From contig JAPOQK010000038.1 in the NCBI GenBank assembly GCA_026710795.1, forward strand, positions 1 through 53,901: a DNA stretch of 53,901 nt, written 5' to 3'. The stretch is from Candidatus Poribacteria bacterium (GTDB lineage Bacteria > Poribacteria > WGA-4E > WGA-3G). The notes under the pieces were generated by a model. It did no database searches. It was not told the DNA's origin and worked only from the letters and a program-made list of their open reading frames with translations. Below, one piece after another: positions 1-8,773 of this stretch. The number at the start of each line of letters is the position of its first letter. Position 1 is the first letter of the stretch. A program made the translations under genes and the position numbers.

Positions 1-140
1 AAAAAGTTACCAAAATTATTTTTTTTCAACCACAAAAAACCGATGAAAACAACCCGCAAACCTAGACGGAAACTAACATTAGAGCAATTCTACCAAAAGT
101 TACCGTTATGTCAAAATAAGTTACCATACGGTAACCTTTT
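1..140. promoter_or_regulatory. Cluster of gttacc motifs upstream of the truncated ORF
   Basis: The heptamer agttacc occurs near 5, 98 and 119, and the last copy forms a palindrome with gtaac (gttaccatacggtaac, about 120-135). It sits directly before the strong ribosome binding site at 141. This could be an operator for a repressor or a replication/partition-type iteron set. The window edge truncates it and no cognate regulator is visible, so this is only a pattern. Confidence 0.25.
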
Positions 141-156
141 AAGGAGGAATATTCCG

Positions 157-273
157 ATGAAATTCAATGACATACACAAACAATTCGCAGTCAAATCCTT
201 CGCAAAAATGATGACACGATCAGAAACCCAAAGTAGGTCAAGAGAAGAAAAAGACCAAAAAAGAGCAAAATAA
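157..273 (+). pseudogene. Truncated small ORF, 38 codons, family unrecognised
   Basis: A strong Shine-Dalgarno (aaggagg, 141-147) lies 9 nt before the ATG at 157, so I prefer this start to the in-frame upstream ATG at 43. The product begins MKFNDIHKQFAVKSFAK and then becomes a low-complexity, charged tail (SRSREEKDQKRAK). The tail is coded by the start of the dispersed repeat at 233, so the reading frame appears cut and fused to the repeat. A second decayed piece with the same core (HKEFAVKCFTKF) occurs at 20571-20630, which supports a real gene family now present only as remnants here. Function unknown. Confidence 0.45.
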
Positions 274-535
274 AAAAAGCGAAATTCGCGTCACATTCCT
301 TATCCTGACTGAATTCTTTAAGTCACAGGTGACGTGCAAAACGTCACAATTTATAGCACATACAGATGAGCAATGTAACGGTAAATTAGCAGATATAGGT
401 TCGCTTCTCTCTACCTATATGTGTCAATTTAAGTTCTTTGTAGGTCGGAGGTCGTTTTGCTCGCTCTGATCTACAAAGAACTTAAATTGAATTGTAAAAA
501 ATAACACAAGAAAACCCTAAAACTAAATAACCCTG
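233..535 (+). repeat. Dispersed ~300 bp repeat, copy A
   Basis: This stretch matches the reverse complement of 14840-15090 over nearly its whole length. Shared blocks include gtaggtcaag at the left end, aaaaaagcgaaattcgcg, the gtcac-rich middle, and actaaataaccctg at the right end. Copy A carries about 50 bp more than copy B. The extra sequence is a hairpin with perfect 20 bp arms (424-443 and 471-490) around a 27 nt loop. No coding potential is seen. It may be a non-autonomous mobile element; no transposase is nearby. Confidence 0.75.
424..490. repeat. Perfect 20 bp inverted repeat (hairpin) inside repeat copy A
   Basis: The left arm (tcaatttaagttctttgtag) is exactly complementary to the right arm at 471-490. 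The loop is 27 nt and contains taggtcggag-type sequence also seen near 20629. There is no run of T after it, so it is not a typical intrinsic terminator. It is more like a REP/MITE-type palindrome inserted into the larger repeat. Confidence 0.75.
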
Positions 536-614
536 TCCATCTATTTTCAACACTTGACCTAAAACTGCGAATATGTTAAAATAGAGTATCAAATAAGATT
601 AAGGAGTCAGCACT

Positions 615-1292
615 TTGAATCAGCGAACACCCATTGAGGAACAGATCGATCTCCCATTTGTAGAATCGCTTCGGATAAGTTTTCAAAGCCTAAAAATCCG
701 TTTTGGTCGTTCAATTATTACCACAGCAGGAATTACACTCGGAATCGCTTTTCTCGTCTCTGTTTGGACAAATAATGAAATTGAACTTGCGCTACAGGAG
801 AGTGGAAGAAGTTCAGAAATTACCAATCTTGACGAATCTGTTGAACAAGGTATATCAACGAAGGACATTTGGCTTATCATCATGTCTCTCATCGTCTGTG
901 TAGTCGGGATTGCAAACTCTATGCTAATGGCAGTTACCGAACGATTCAGAGAAATTGGAACGATGAAATGCCTTGGGGCACTTGACGGATTTGTCGTTAG
1001 GCTTTTTTTACTTGAGTCTGGCTTTCAAGGATTTGCTGGTGCACTGATAGGAGCACTAATTGGACTGCTTGGTGCAGTTATTTTAGGTTTGAAGAATTAT
1101 GGACTTGATCTATTCTTCTATTTTCCATTATTACCTGCGCGACCTGAAAACGGACCTTTTCAACTCGGTGTGTTATTGTTGATTCTTTTAGGTTGTATAA
1201 TTGGGATGATTTTAGCTATCATCGGTTCATCATTCCCCGCATGGCGTGCAGCGAAATTACCTCCTGCGGAAGCGATGCGAACAGAAGTCTAA
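615..1292 (+). CDS. FtsX/MacB-type ABC transporter permease, short form
   Basis: This 225 aa inner-membrane permease starts with TTG; an aaggag ribosome binding site lies at 601-606. It has one N-terminal membrane segment (about 33-52) and a C-terminal FtsX domain with three segments (about 85-105, 125-158, 183-208). The FtsX-type charged stretch VTERFREIGTMKCLGA and the PPAEAMRTE terminus are present. Typical MacB/LolC permeases are about 400 aa with a large periplasmic domain between the first and second segments; here that domain is reduced to about 35 residues. The ATPase gene follows 33 nt downstream, so the two probably form one transporter. The substrate is unknown. It is either a naturally minimal form or an internal deletion that kept the frame. 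Confidence 0.8.
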   Translation: MNQRTPIEEQIDLPFVESLRISFQSLKIRFGRSIITTAGITLGIAFLVSVWTNNEIELALQESGRSSEITNLDESVEQGISTKDIWLIIMSLIVCVVGIANSMLMAVTERFREIGTMKCLGALDGFVVRLFLLESGFQGFAGALIGALIGLLGAVILGLKNYGLDLFFYFPLLPARPENGPFQLGVLLLILLGCIIGMILAIIGSSFPAWRAAKLPPAEAMRTEV

Positions 1293-1325
1293 TATTATAG
1301 GTTGAAGTTAATATAAAGGATTAAT

Positions 1326-2057
1326 ATGGCTGATATTGTTGTAAAAACTGAAGATGTCGTCAAAGAATATCGGATGGGTTCAAACGTACTACGTGCTTTA
1401 GACGGTATCAACATTGAAATACAACGCGGAGAGTATATCTCATTGATGGGACCCTCAGGTTCTGGGAAATCAACTCTCTTTAATATGATTGGTGCACTTG
1501 ATCGTCCTACCGAGGGGCAGGTCTACATTGATGGACAGAATATGTCTAACCTATCTCAAAGGCAGATCGCAGCGTTTCGGTGCCACCGTGTTGGTTATAT
1601 TTTTCAGAGTTATAACTTGCTGAATGTCCGCACTGCACACGGCAATGTTACGTTACCGATGATTTTTGCTGGTATACCCGACAAACAACGGAATGAAAAA
1701 GCAGAAAAACTACTGGATATGGTTGGTTTAGGCGATAGGATGTATCACCTACCCGATGAACTCTCTGGTGGTCAACGCCAACGTGTTGCCATAGCAAGAG
1801 CACTTGCAAACGACCCCAGCATTGTACTTGCTGACGAACCTACGGCAAACCTTGATACGATTACAGGACGCGAAATTATTGACCTTATCAAACAATTGAA
1901 TACTCAACAAGGTGTAACCGTTATTTCAGCAACACACGATTTGAAGATGCTTGATGTTTCAGATAGGATAGTGGATATACGTGATGGACTTGTTGAACGT
2001 ATAAGAAACCGTGAAGAGATTGAAATTCAGGTCGGGGAAGTTGGTGGACACGAGTAG
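1326..2057 (+). CDS. ABC transporter ATP-binding protein, LolD/MacB type
   Basis: This 243 aa protein is a complete ABC ATPase: Walker A GPSGSGKST, Q-loop in YIFQSYNLL, signature LSGGQRQRVAIARAL, Walker B IVLADEPTANLD and H-loop ATHD. It belongs to the MacB/LolD/FtsE group, whose members power mechanotransmission or lipoprotein extraction rather than classical import. The usual length matches. It lies 33 nt after the FtsX-type permease and is most likely co-transcribed with it. It ends 12 nt before the convergent iolG-like gene. Family assignment is secure; the cargo is not known. Confidence 0.93.
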   Translation: MADIVVKTEDVVKEYRMGSNVLRALDGINIEIQRGEYISLMGPSGSGKSTLFNMIGALDRPTEGQVYIDGQNMSNLSQRQIAAFRCHRVGYIFQSYNLLNVRTAHGNVTLPMIFAGIPDKQRNEKAEKLLDMVGLGDRMYHLPDELSGGQRQRVAIARALANDPSIVLADEPTANLDTITGREIIDLIKQLNTQQGVTVISATHDLKMLDVSDRIVDIRDGLVERIRNREEIEIQVGEVGGHE

Positions 2058-2069
2058 TGCTTTGTATTA

Positions 2070-3092
2070 CTACGATATTTCAGACATACGAACAGGACGA
2101 TTTTCACGAAGCGATTTCAAAGCAGCATAACCCATAACAATAGGTGCACGACCATCTGATCCGGTAACTAACGGTTGTGTATCATCAATTATACATCCTA
2201 TAAACGCTTTCATCTCTGATAGATACGCATCCCTATAACGTTCCACAAAAAAGTTTGGCAATGATGCGTTACGACTTCCCTTACTTTCACTGATTGTTAC
2301 TGTATCTGTCAACGGATTACCAGCAGCAACCATTCCTGTTGACCCAAACACCTCTACCCGTTGATCATACCCATAGACAGCCTTTCTACTGTTATCAATA
2401 GTTGCAAGCACACCGTTTTGAAAACACAATGTTATAACAGCAGTGTCAATATCTCCTGCTTCACCGATTTGTGGATCAATACGTACGCCTCCGATTGCAT
2501 ATACTTCATCTACTTCATCACCGATAAGATACCGTGCCATATCAAAGTCATGGATGGTCATATCAAGGAAAATACCACCTGAAACCTTGACATATTCTAT
2601 CGGTGGTGGTGCAGGGTCTCGACTTGTGATACGTAGTATGTGTGGTTCACCTATCTCACCTATGGCGATTGTCTCCCGAACCCGCGTAAAGTTCACATCA
2701 AACCTACGATTAAATCCCACCTGAAACTTAATTCCTGCTTTTTCTACAATCGCCAACGTATCGTCAATTTGTTCCAAGTCTAAGGCAATTGGTTTCTCGC
2801 AGAAGATATGTTTACCTGCCTCGGCTGCAGCTTGACATATTTCCACGTGTGTATCCGTTGAAGAAGCAATAATCACTGCGTTAATCTGTGGGTTTGAAAG
2901 TAGGGAGGAATAATCAGTTGTTATCTTAGATATGTTAAACTGTTCTGCAAGGGATTCTGCAGTTTCAATGTCTAAGCTACAGATTTCGATGACTTCTGAT
3001 TCGGCAATATATTGGCAGAGATGTTGGATGTGTAGTTTACCGATACGTCCCGTACCGATAACACCAACACCAACTTTTGAGGGGTTATTCAT
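2070..3092 (-). CDS. iolG: Inositol 2-dehydrogenase-like Gfo/Idh/MocA oxidoreductase
   Basis: This 340 aa protein has an N-terminal Rossmann fold (GVIGTGRIGKLH, residues about 9-20), the family EKP motif in CEKPIALDLEQ, and the catalytic region DMTIHDFDMARYLIG. The Asp/His arrangement there is that of myo-inositol 2-dehydrogenases, which oxidise myo-inositol to scyllo-inosose with NAD. Its ATG overlaps the TGA of the upstream iolE-like gene by four bases (ATGA), indicating translational coupling. The pairing with an inosose dehydratase-like enzyme supports inositol or a related cyclitol as substrate. Other sugar substrates cannot be excluded in this promiscuous family. Confidence 0.82.
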   Translation of the reverse strand: MNNPSKVGVGVIGTGRIGKLHIQHLCQYIAESEVIEICSLDIETAESLAEQFNISKITTDYSSLLSNPQINAVIIASSTDTHVEICQAAAEAGKHIFCEKPIALDLEQIDDTLAIVEKAGIKFQVGFNRRFDVNFTRVRETIAIGEIGEPHILRITSRDPAPPPIEYVKVSGGIFLDMTIHDFDMARYLIGDEVDEVYAIGGVRIDPQIGEAGDIDTAVITLCFQNGVLATIDNSRKAVYGYDQRVEVFGSTGMVAAGNPLTDTVTISESKGSRNASLPNFFVERYRDAYLSEMKAFIGCIIDDTQPLVTGSDGRAPIVMGYAALKSLRENRPVRMSEIS

Positions 3093-3988
3093 TTTGCAAT
3101 AATTGAATTCAGATATTGAAAATTACGTTTCGCACTCTGATATGGACTACCCATACCCGGCAAGACATCTTGCTCAACGACAATCCATCCATCATAGTTC
3201 CGACTTTGCAACTCAGCAATGAATGATGGAAAGTCAACATCTCCCTGACCCAATTCGCAAAATACACCTTTACCGACAGACTGAAAGTAATCCCAATCAT
3301 CTTTACGGGAACGGGCAGCGATTTCGGGTTGACAATCCTTGAAATGCACGTGCCATATCCGTTCAGCATGCTGTTCAAAAATGTCAAGCGGTTCACCACC
3401 ACCGAATCGGTAATGTCCTGTATCAAAACACAACCCGACAAGATTCGGATCGGTGTGTTGCATCAACATGTCCACTTCTGTTGGAGTTTCTATATATCCT
3501 GCACAGTGATGATGAAATACAGTGCGAAGACCCGTTTCGTCACGTACCGTTTGCGCGATACGATGGACTCCCTCCACAAAAGTATCCAACTGCTCTTGGG
3601 TCAAGCCGTGTTCTGTATTGATTCGTCCTGTATTTTGCGTGCGTTGTGGGATAGTGCCATTGTCATCTGAAAGCACGATGAATGGTGCGTCATCACTTGA
3701 CGCTGCCAACAGACGTGCATGCTGTAGTGCTGACGTTTCACCAGCTGCATGTGCTTCGCTATCAGCAAGTGCAACCGGCACAAAAGCACCTAACAGCGTT
3801 AACTCCCGTGCTGGGAGTTCGTCGCGGAGTTGTTCAGGGTCAGTCGGCATGAATCCCAAATCTCCCAATTCCGTACCGCGATATCCAATTTCGTGCATTT
3901 CATCTAAAACTTGGATGTAGTCTGGGGATTTACCTTGAAGATCAAATTCAAGCACTCCCCAAGAACATGGTGCATTTGCTATTTTCAT
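3089..3988 (-). CDS. iolE: Sugar phosphate isomerase/epimerase-type TIM barrel, inosose dehydratase-like
   Basis: This 299 aa protein belongs to the xylose isomerase-like TIM-barrel (AP_endonuc_2) family. It opens with IANAPCSWGVLEF, typical of 2-keto-myo-inositol dehydratases. Metal-ligand segments HHHCAGYIETPTEVD, GLCFDTGHYRFGGG and HVHFKD are present, as is the C-terminal WIVVEQD. IolE converts scyllo-inosose to the diketo intermediate of inositol breakdown. The coupled iolG-like gene downstream supports that role. Later iol genes (iolB, C, D) are not in the window, so either the pathway is dispersed or the pair handles another cyclitol. Confidence 0.78.
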   Translation of the reverse strand: MKIANAPCSWGVLEFDLQGKSPDYIQVLDEMHEIGYRGTELGDLGFMPTDPEQLRDELPARELTLLGAFVPVALADSEAHAAGETSALQHARLLAASSDDAPFIVLSDDNGTIPQRTQNTGRINTEHGLTQEQLDTFVEGVHRIAQTVRDETGLRTVFHHHCAGYIETPTEVDMLMQHTDPNLVGLCFDTGHYRFGGGEPLDIFEQHAERIWHVHFKDCQPEIAARSRKDDWDYFQSVGKGVFCELGQGDVDFPSFIAELQSRNYDGWIVVEQDVLPGMGSPYQSAKRNFQYLNSIIAK

Positions 3989-4035
3989 TTGGTTGTCTGT
4001 TTTACTTCCTTTAGTATAAAATGAAACTACGCATA

Positions 4036-5073
4036 TTACTTTTCTCTCAAATCAAACTCAAAATTATCGTTAATGACATCTTTAATTATTTTTCCTCTAT
4101 TGATTCGGCTTGTTCTGCTATTTGTTCCCTGAAGAGCAGCTTTATAATATTCCTGCAACCTAAAGTTTTCTGTTCCAATTTCCTCATCCGTGCGTGCTGC
4201 AATATCTACTAAATCATAGAACCTTTGTAATCGTTTTCCAACTTCTGCTGATTTTAGCTTTTTCTCTGATTTAAATAATGACCTGTGAATCTCTACAAGT
4301 AACGTGAATAAATCTGACTTTTTCCAAGCTCTACTATTTTCATGGATACCACAAGCATCTATAAACTGAAAAACATCTTCAAATTCAGTCTCTAACTTAC
4401 GTTTTTCTTTAAATTCATCGTTATATCGATCAAGATAGTCTTCAAATTCCTTATCTAAGGTAAAATAGGTTGACATCACAGTAATGATCACAGATAACAT
4501 AAAGCGAATATCACTCATACGCTGTTCTTCGGTAGTGTTAAAAACATAATGATTTTGAAAAAAAGAATGATCTGCGAGTTCTTCAGCAAATTGCTTTATT
4601 TCTCCATCATATCTTGCATTGTGAATCTCCATTGCGTTTAAGGCATAATTAACAGAGTTAATTCGTGCGAATATCTCTATCATCTTTTCATCATCTATTT
4701 TTCCTAAGTATCGAACAACAACCTCATACTCTAAAAAGTTAATTTTTTCTTCATGCGAAAGTTCAGAGTATGTTGTGACTTCTTTTAACAGTTTTAAATC
4801 TGGTAGGGTTTTAAAATACTGATACAATGTAGTTAACCTCTGTTGACCATCTACTAACATCTCCTTAGCTGCACCAGTAACTGGGTTTACCTCACCTGCA
4901 GCAATATATATTTCTGGAAAAGGGTATCCGTCTAAAACTGTTTGAATAAATTTGCTCTTATGTTTATTTGTCCATACTAAATTTCTTTGAAATGGAGGTT
5001 GTAGTTCCAAAGTTCCGTACTGAATTGCAGTCAATAATTCGCGTATTGGTCTATTCGTTACTGTTGTTTTCAT
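4036..5073 (-). CDS. DUF262 (ParB/Srx-fold) protein, GmrS-like N-terminal domain
   Basis: This 345 aa protein has the DUF262 hallmarks LQPPFQRNLVW (24-34) and DGQQRLTTL (75-83). In GmrSD, BrxU and SspE this domain binds or hydrolyses nucleotides and controls a nuclease. The rest (about 100-345) is alpha-helical and rich in Lys, Glu and Phe. I see no HNH motif of the DUF1524 type, so a self-contained GmrSD enzyme is unlikely. The ATG overlaps the stop of the upstream nucleotidyltransferase-like gene (ATGA), so the two are translationally coupled. The pair is more AT-rich than its neighbours, consistent with transfer. A defence or stress role is inferred from family and context. Confidence 0.8.
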   Translation of the reverse strand: MKTTVTNRPIRELLTAIQYGTLELQPPFQRNLVWTNKHKSKFIQTVLDGYPFPEIYIAAGEVNPVTGAAKEMLVDGQQRLTTLYQYFKTLPDLKLLKEVTTYSELSHEEKINFLEYEVVVRYLGKIDDEKMIEIFARINSVNYALNAMEIHNARYDGEIKQFAEELADHSFFQNHYVFNTTEEQRMSDIRFMLSVIITVMSTYFTLDKEFEDYLDRYNDEFKEKRKLETEFEDVFQFIDACGIHENSRAWKKSDLFTLLVEIHRSLFKSEKKLKSAEVGKRLQRFYDLVDIAARTDEEIGTENFRLQEYYKAALQGTNSRTSRINRGKIIKDVINDNFEFDLREK

Positions 5074-5651
5074 TGTATTCCTCCAATTTTATTTATACAT
5101 TCCTGTATACAAATTTTCTGATAGTTTTCTAAAAAGAAATATGACTGATATAACCCACCTCTTATCTTGTATTTACCGTATTTACCACTACTTGTTATAC
5201 TCTGAAAAAAGATCCACCAATCTTTTCCTGAAGGAAACATTTTTGATCGTGGAAATTTATCAGGTCTTATCCAACCCTGGAATAAATAATTAATAAAGTC
5301 ACGTTCATTCCAATATGGATTAATTCTTTTATAACTAAACACCTGATTCCAATATTCATCAAATAGTGTTGAAGATACTAAAGCAATATCAATATCAGAT
5401 TTATCACTGAACAAATCATACTGTTTATCTGGTGCAATACTAAAACCTAATTTTGCTGATCCAACAACTAAGACCTCATTAGGATGTAACCCAAAATATT
5501 TAGCTACCTCTGAGCGCAAATCAAAATAATCTTGCCGTGATAATTCACAACATTCTCCAAAAATAATGTGTTTTCTAACGATCTGAATTGGAGTCAAAAT
5601 ATTTAAGTCTGTTTTAAATTCCTTTAGTCTTTTCTTAACTTCATCACTCAT
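5070..5651 (-). CDS. Nucleotidyltransferase-fold protein coupled to DUF262 gene
   Basis: This 193 aa protein carries the nucleotidyltransferase pattern: VVGSAKLGFS (G64-S65) followed about 20 residues later by SDIDIAL with D86 and D88, as in Pol-beta-type enzymes and MNT-like antitoxins. A third acidic residue is not obvious by eye. The aromatic-rich C-terminal half (many Tyr, Phe, Trp) is not recognised. It is the first gene of a two-gene unit, with a 4 nt overlap into the DUF262 gene. It could be a nucleotide-transferring effector, an antitoxin or a nucleotide sensor. It lacks the length and features needed to call it a CBASS cyclase. Confidence 0.6.
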   Translation of the reverse strand: MSDEVKKRLKEFKTDLNILTPIQIVRKHIIFGECCELSRQDYFDLRSEVAKYFGLHPNEVLVVGSAKLGFSIAPDKQYDLFSDKSDIDIALVSSTLFDEYWNQVFSYKRINPYWNERDFINYLFQGWIRPDKFPRSKMFPSGKDWWIFFQSITSSGKYGKYKIRGGLYQSYFFLENYQKICIQECINKIGGIQ

Positions 5652-5714
5652 TATTTGTTCCTTAGAGAAATATTAAACACCAATATACCTAAACGGTTTG
5701 AATTACTGATGTCC

Positions 5715-6472
5715 TCATTTCAACTCTGAAATCTTATCAAAATCTTCCAGTGCAGCATCCATCTCATCCATTCGCAAGTAAACCATAGCACGTTCAAAGT
5801 AAGTTTCTGTGAAGCCTGGAGATAGTTTTATCGCTTCAGTAAAATCCGCAATTGCATTCTCATACTCACGCCTTTTCACATATATTTTTCCACGTTCATA
5901 ATAGGTCTCGGCATCATGCGGTCGGAGTTCAATTTCCTTGCTAAATCCCTTAATTGCTTTGTCATACTTCCCTTGTTCATTGTAAAGTGTAGCGCGATAA
6001 CCGGACGCATCTGCATGCTCAGGATCAAGTTTATAGCCATGCTATAGTCAGCGATTGCTTTCTCATACTCGTTACCCTCGACGTAAAGTTTACCTCGCGA
6101 GTAATAGGCATCAACAGCTTTCGGATTGAGTTCAATTACTTTGGTATAGTCTTCTATAGCTTTGTCAAAATCAACTATATTGACATAAGCTTTTGCGCGA
6201 TTGCTGTAAGCTTCAGCATAATCAGGTTTGAGTTTTATTGCTTCATTATAATCTGTGATGGCTTTGTCATACTGACGTTTATTATAGTATGAAATTCCCC
6301 GTTTGCAATACGATTTTGCATCATTAGGTATTTCCCTCCACGTAACAGATTCATCATGCAACCTATTCTCATCTTCAGCAACAGCTTCGTCTTCAGTCTG
6401 ATTTTCATAATATTCAATGACTCGCTGCACGCTTTTTTCATCCCAACCAGGGGGAAATTTATTCTGTTTCAT
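5715..6472 (-). pseudogene. TPR-repeat protein gene with a frameshift
   Basis: The frame opens at 6472 with KFPPGWDEKSVQRVIEYYENQTEDEAVAE. That resembles a small stand-alone bacterial protein, often found in toxin-antitoxin settings, here fused to tetratricopeptide repeats. The TPRs repeat the pattern AIxLxPxxAxAYxxRGxxY. The frame is lost near 6040 within a short A run, and the ORF then runs to 5876 with a non-TPR tail. Shifting by one base restores TPR sequence (KLDPEHADA, YNEQGKYDKAI, DAETYYERGKIYV) down to a stop at 5715. Intact, the protein would have about 250 residues and six to seven repeats. It may be a true lesion or an assembly error. TPRs mediate protein-protein contacts; the partner is unknown. 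Confidence 0.8.
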
Positions 6473-6807
6473 CGTCTGGTCCTCCTACGTCGTCGGTACG
6501 CCGTATTTCTTTGGTCAGATGCATTCAAAAGTATAGCACACCCCACCTAACATCGCAACTTGTTTATCAGCGTGTAAAGTTTCTGAGAAAAAGTCGGTAG
6601 TTGCAATCTTAGGAAACAACATTGACAGTAAAGGTGGCTCTTATCCTAAAAATCTAATAATCTTGTAAATCCTGGTTCAGACAACTCGCTGCCAGAATGT
6701 ATGCACACGCGTAGAAACAAAAAAGATACAATTATGTGTTAATATGCTATACTGCATCAAACCAAACTTCAACTATATAACTTCTTCATTATCTGAGGAG
6801 ATATGTT
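6473..6807. other. Intergenic spacer with a degenerate repeat half-site
   Basis: This 335 bp spacer separates the divergent TPR gene and the 630 aa gene and should carry both promoters. At 6660-6684 it contains atcttgtaaatcctggttca, which matches one arm of the inverted-repeat element at 15341-15405. No coding sequence or RNA gene is seen. Confidence 0.5.
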
Positions 6808-8700
6808 ATGTTTCCAACGATTGAAGCACAAACATCTATCCAAACACCACCAGAATGGGCAGTGCTTGAACGTGAACTGATTGACAAAATCAATGACGCA
6901 GCACCCAAAGTTCTGAAGAAATACACACGCCCAGATGGAACGTTGTATTGGCCAAACCATCCAGAATTTCAAAGTTTTGATGGCTTAGATGATGCCTATG
7001 AAAGTTTCCATAATTGGCCTCTGTTCTACATGCTTGGTGGGGATGCACAGTTCTTGGTAGATTCACATAACGAATTTGAGGTTATAACAAAGGACATGAC
7101 ACGATTCGGCTCTGGACACGACTATCCTATGGTATATAAAGAATACCAACCGGGATACGACTGGTTTCACCAAAGCGAAGGCAACTATCTGTTTTATATG
7201 CTTTGCATGGCGGATCCGTCAAATGCAAAGAACATTGATCGGGCAAAACGGTTCGCAGGATTCTTTATGAACGAAGATCCAGACGCCCTGAATTACGACC
7301 CAGAACACAAAATCATCAAGTGTGTGATGAACGGCAGTAAAGGTCCAGCATTTTGGATCCTTGAAAGAGAATCCTTTTATCCGCCAAACGGATACAATTT
7401 ACCGTTTATTGATGTTCCTGGCTGTCCAGATCGTGAAACTATACTGGAAAGTGATGACTTGAGAGATCTGATGGGACGGGTAATATATGAACGACAAGGT
7501 AAAGGAGATGCAGTTGGTAATCTCGCTGCAACGACTCTTGCGGCAAATGCCTATATGTTGACTGGTGAAGAAAAATACAAGGAATGGGTTAAAGAATATG
7601 TAGACGCGTGGATAGAGCGAACAGAAGAAAATGATGGAATTGTTCCTGATAACGTTGGTTTATCGGGTATAGTCGGAGAACACATGGAGGACAAGTGGTA
7701 TGGTTCACGTTATGGATGGAGTTGGCCTCACGGGTGGCATAGTGTTGGACAAGCTGTTAGCGTTGCAGGTCAAAACGCTGCACTCCTTCACAGAGATTTG
7801 ACATACATGGACTTCCCGCGTTCACAGATTGATGTCTTAATTAAACATGGTATAGAGCATAACGATCAACTCTATGTACCGCAAAAGTATGGTGATCCTG
7901 GAATGGGGAACTATATTCCTGGACCATGGCTTCAGTATCCGATTAAGAACGACGACGAAACTGCTTTGCAGATTGATGGTTGGTTTGAATTTATGCCAAT
8001 GCATCCGTCTGATGTCGCGCATCTGTGGGCAATGTCTATGGCATCTGAAGACCAAGATCGTGCAGTCCAGATAGCAAGGAAGGTAGGTTCTAAATTTGAC
8101 ATCAACGCTTGGCATCACACTAAAGACCAAGGTGGACGTGATGGTGGTTGGTTAGCATATATGCGAGGTGATTTTCCTGAATATCCGGAATCAATCCTCA
8201 ATCATAATTTATCACAAGTAGAGCAACGTCTTAACTTCATGGAAAATGACGATGAAGATCCAGCAGGATACGGAGACGCTTATTTCCAGAGACGCAACCC
8301 AGTTACTTGTGAAGGGTTAGTTGAACTCACGTGTGGTGGTCCTTTACCTCACTACAATGGTGGCTTGCTTGTTACGAGGGTTAGACACTATGACCCACAG
8401 AATAAACGTCCCGGACTTCCAGATGATGTTGCTGCGTTGGTTTCTAAGTTGTCTGACGATTCTACCGAATTAGAATTGGTCAATATAAATACTACCGAAG
8501 CGCGTGATGTAGTTATTCAAGCGGGTTCATTGGGAGAGCACAATTTCACTACAGCACGTACTGCAGATGGTAACGGTGAAAATACAGTTGATGTAAACGG
8601 TACATACCTTCAGGTTCATCTACCACCTAAAACGCATATTGCGTTAGAGGTAGGAATGGAACGGCTGGTAAATGCACCATCGTATCAGGAACCGTGGTAG
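6808..8700 (+). CDS. Uncharacterised 630 aa protein, alpha/alpha-barrel glycosidase-like
   Basis: The start is well supported: gaggag at 6795-6800 and ATG at 6808. There is no signal peptide, so it is probably cytoplasmic. The sequence is rich in Trp, Tyr, His and Asp with helical pairs (NLAATTLAANAYMLTGEEKYKEWVKEYVDAW, seen only in part here) resembling the repeated hairpins of alpha/alpha toroid glycosidases or lyases. Conserved-looking segments include GWSWPHGWHSVGQAV and GYDWFHQSEG. The last 100 residues look beta-rich (ELELVNINTTEARDV and a HLPPKTHIALEV end), as in C-terminal sandwich domains of such enzymes. I cannot assign a family or a substrate. The neighbourhood of sugar-acid genes makes carbohydrate processing plausible. 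Confidence 0.6.
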   Translation: MFPTIEAQTSIQTPPEWAVLERELIDKINDAAPKVLKKYTRPDGTLYWPNHPEFQSFDGLDDAYESFHNWPLFYMLGGDAQFLVDSHNEFEVITKDMTRFGSGHDYPMVYKEYQPGYDWFHQSEGNYLFYMLCMADPSNAKNIDRAKRFAGFFMNEDPDALNYDPEHKIIKCVMNGSKGPAFWILERESFYPPNGYNLPFIDVPGCPDRETILESDDLRDLMGRVIYERQGKGDAVGNLAATTLAANAYMLTGEEKYKEWVKEYVDAWIERTEENDGIVPDNVGLSGIVGEHMEDKWYGSRYGWSWPHGWHSVGQAVSVAGQNAALLHRDLTYMDFPRSQIDVLIKHGIEHNDQLYVPQKYGDPGMGNYIPGPWLQYPIKNDDETALQIDGWFEFMPMHPSDVAHLWAMSMASEDQDRAVQIARKVGSKFDINAWHHTKDQGGRDGGWLAYMRGDFPEYPESILNHNLSQVEQRLNFMENDDEDPAGYGDAYFQRRNPVTCEGLVELTCGGPLPHYNGGLLVTRVRHYDPQNKRPGLPDDVAALVSKLSDDSTELELVNINTTEARDVVIQAGSLGEHNFTTARTADGNGENTVDVNGTYLQVHLPPKTHIALEVGMERLVNAPSYQEPW

Positions 8701-8773
8701 GAAATACAATAATATCAAAAGGAAAATATGATATAGTACTAATTGGTTTCTCTCTTCTCATAGAATAAAAGAA

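Noticed and set aside
43..156. In-frame upstream extension of the small ORF at 157-273
   Set aside because: It lacks a ribosome binding site, while ATG 157 has a near-perfect one; the extension is basic and low in complexity.
424..490. The 20 bp hairpin as an intrinsic terminator
   Set aside because: Stem is AT-rich, loop is 27 nt, and no T-run follows.
5070..5651. The NTase-fold protein as a CBASS cyclase
   Set aside because: It is too short, lacks the CD-NTase core layout by eye, and no CBASS effector or Cap gene is adjacent.
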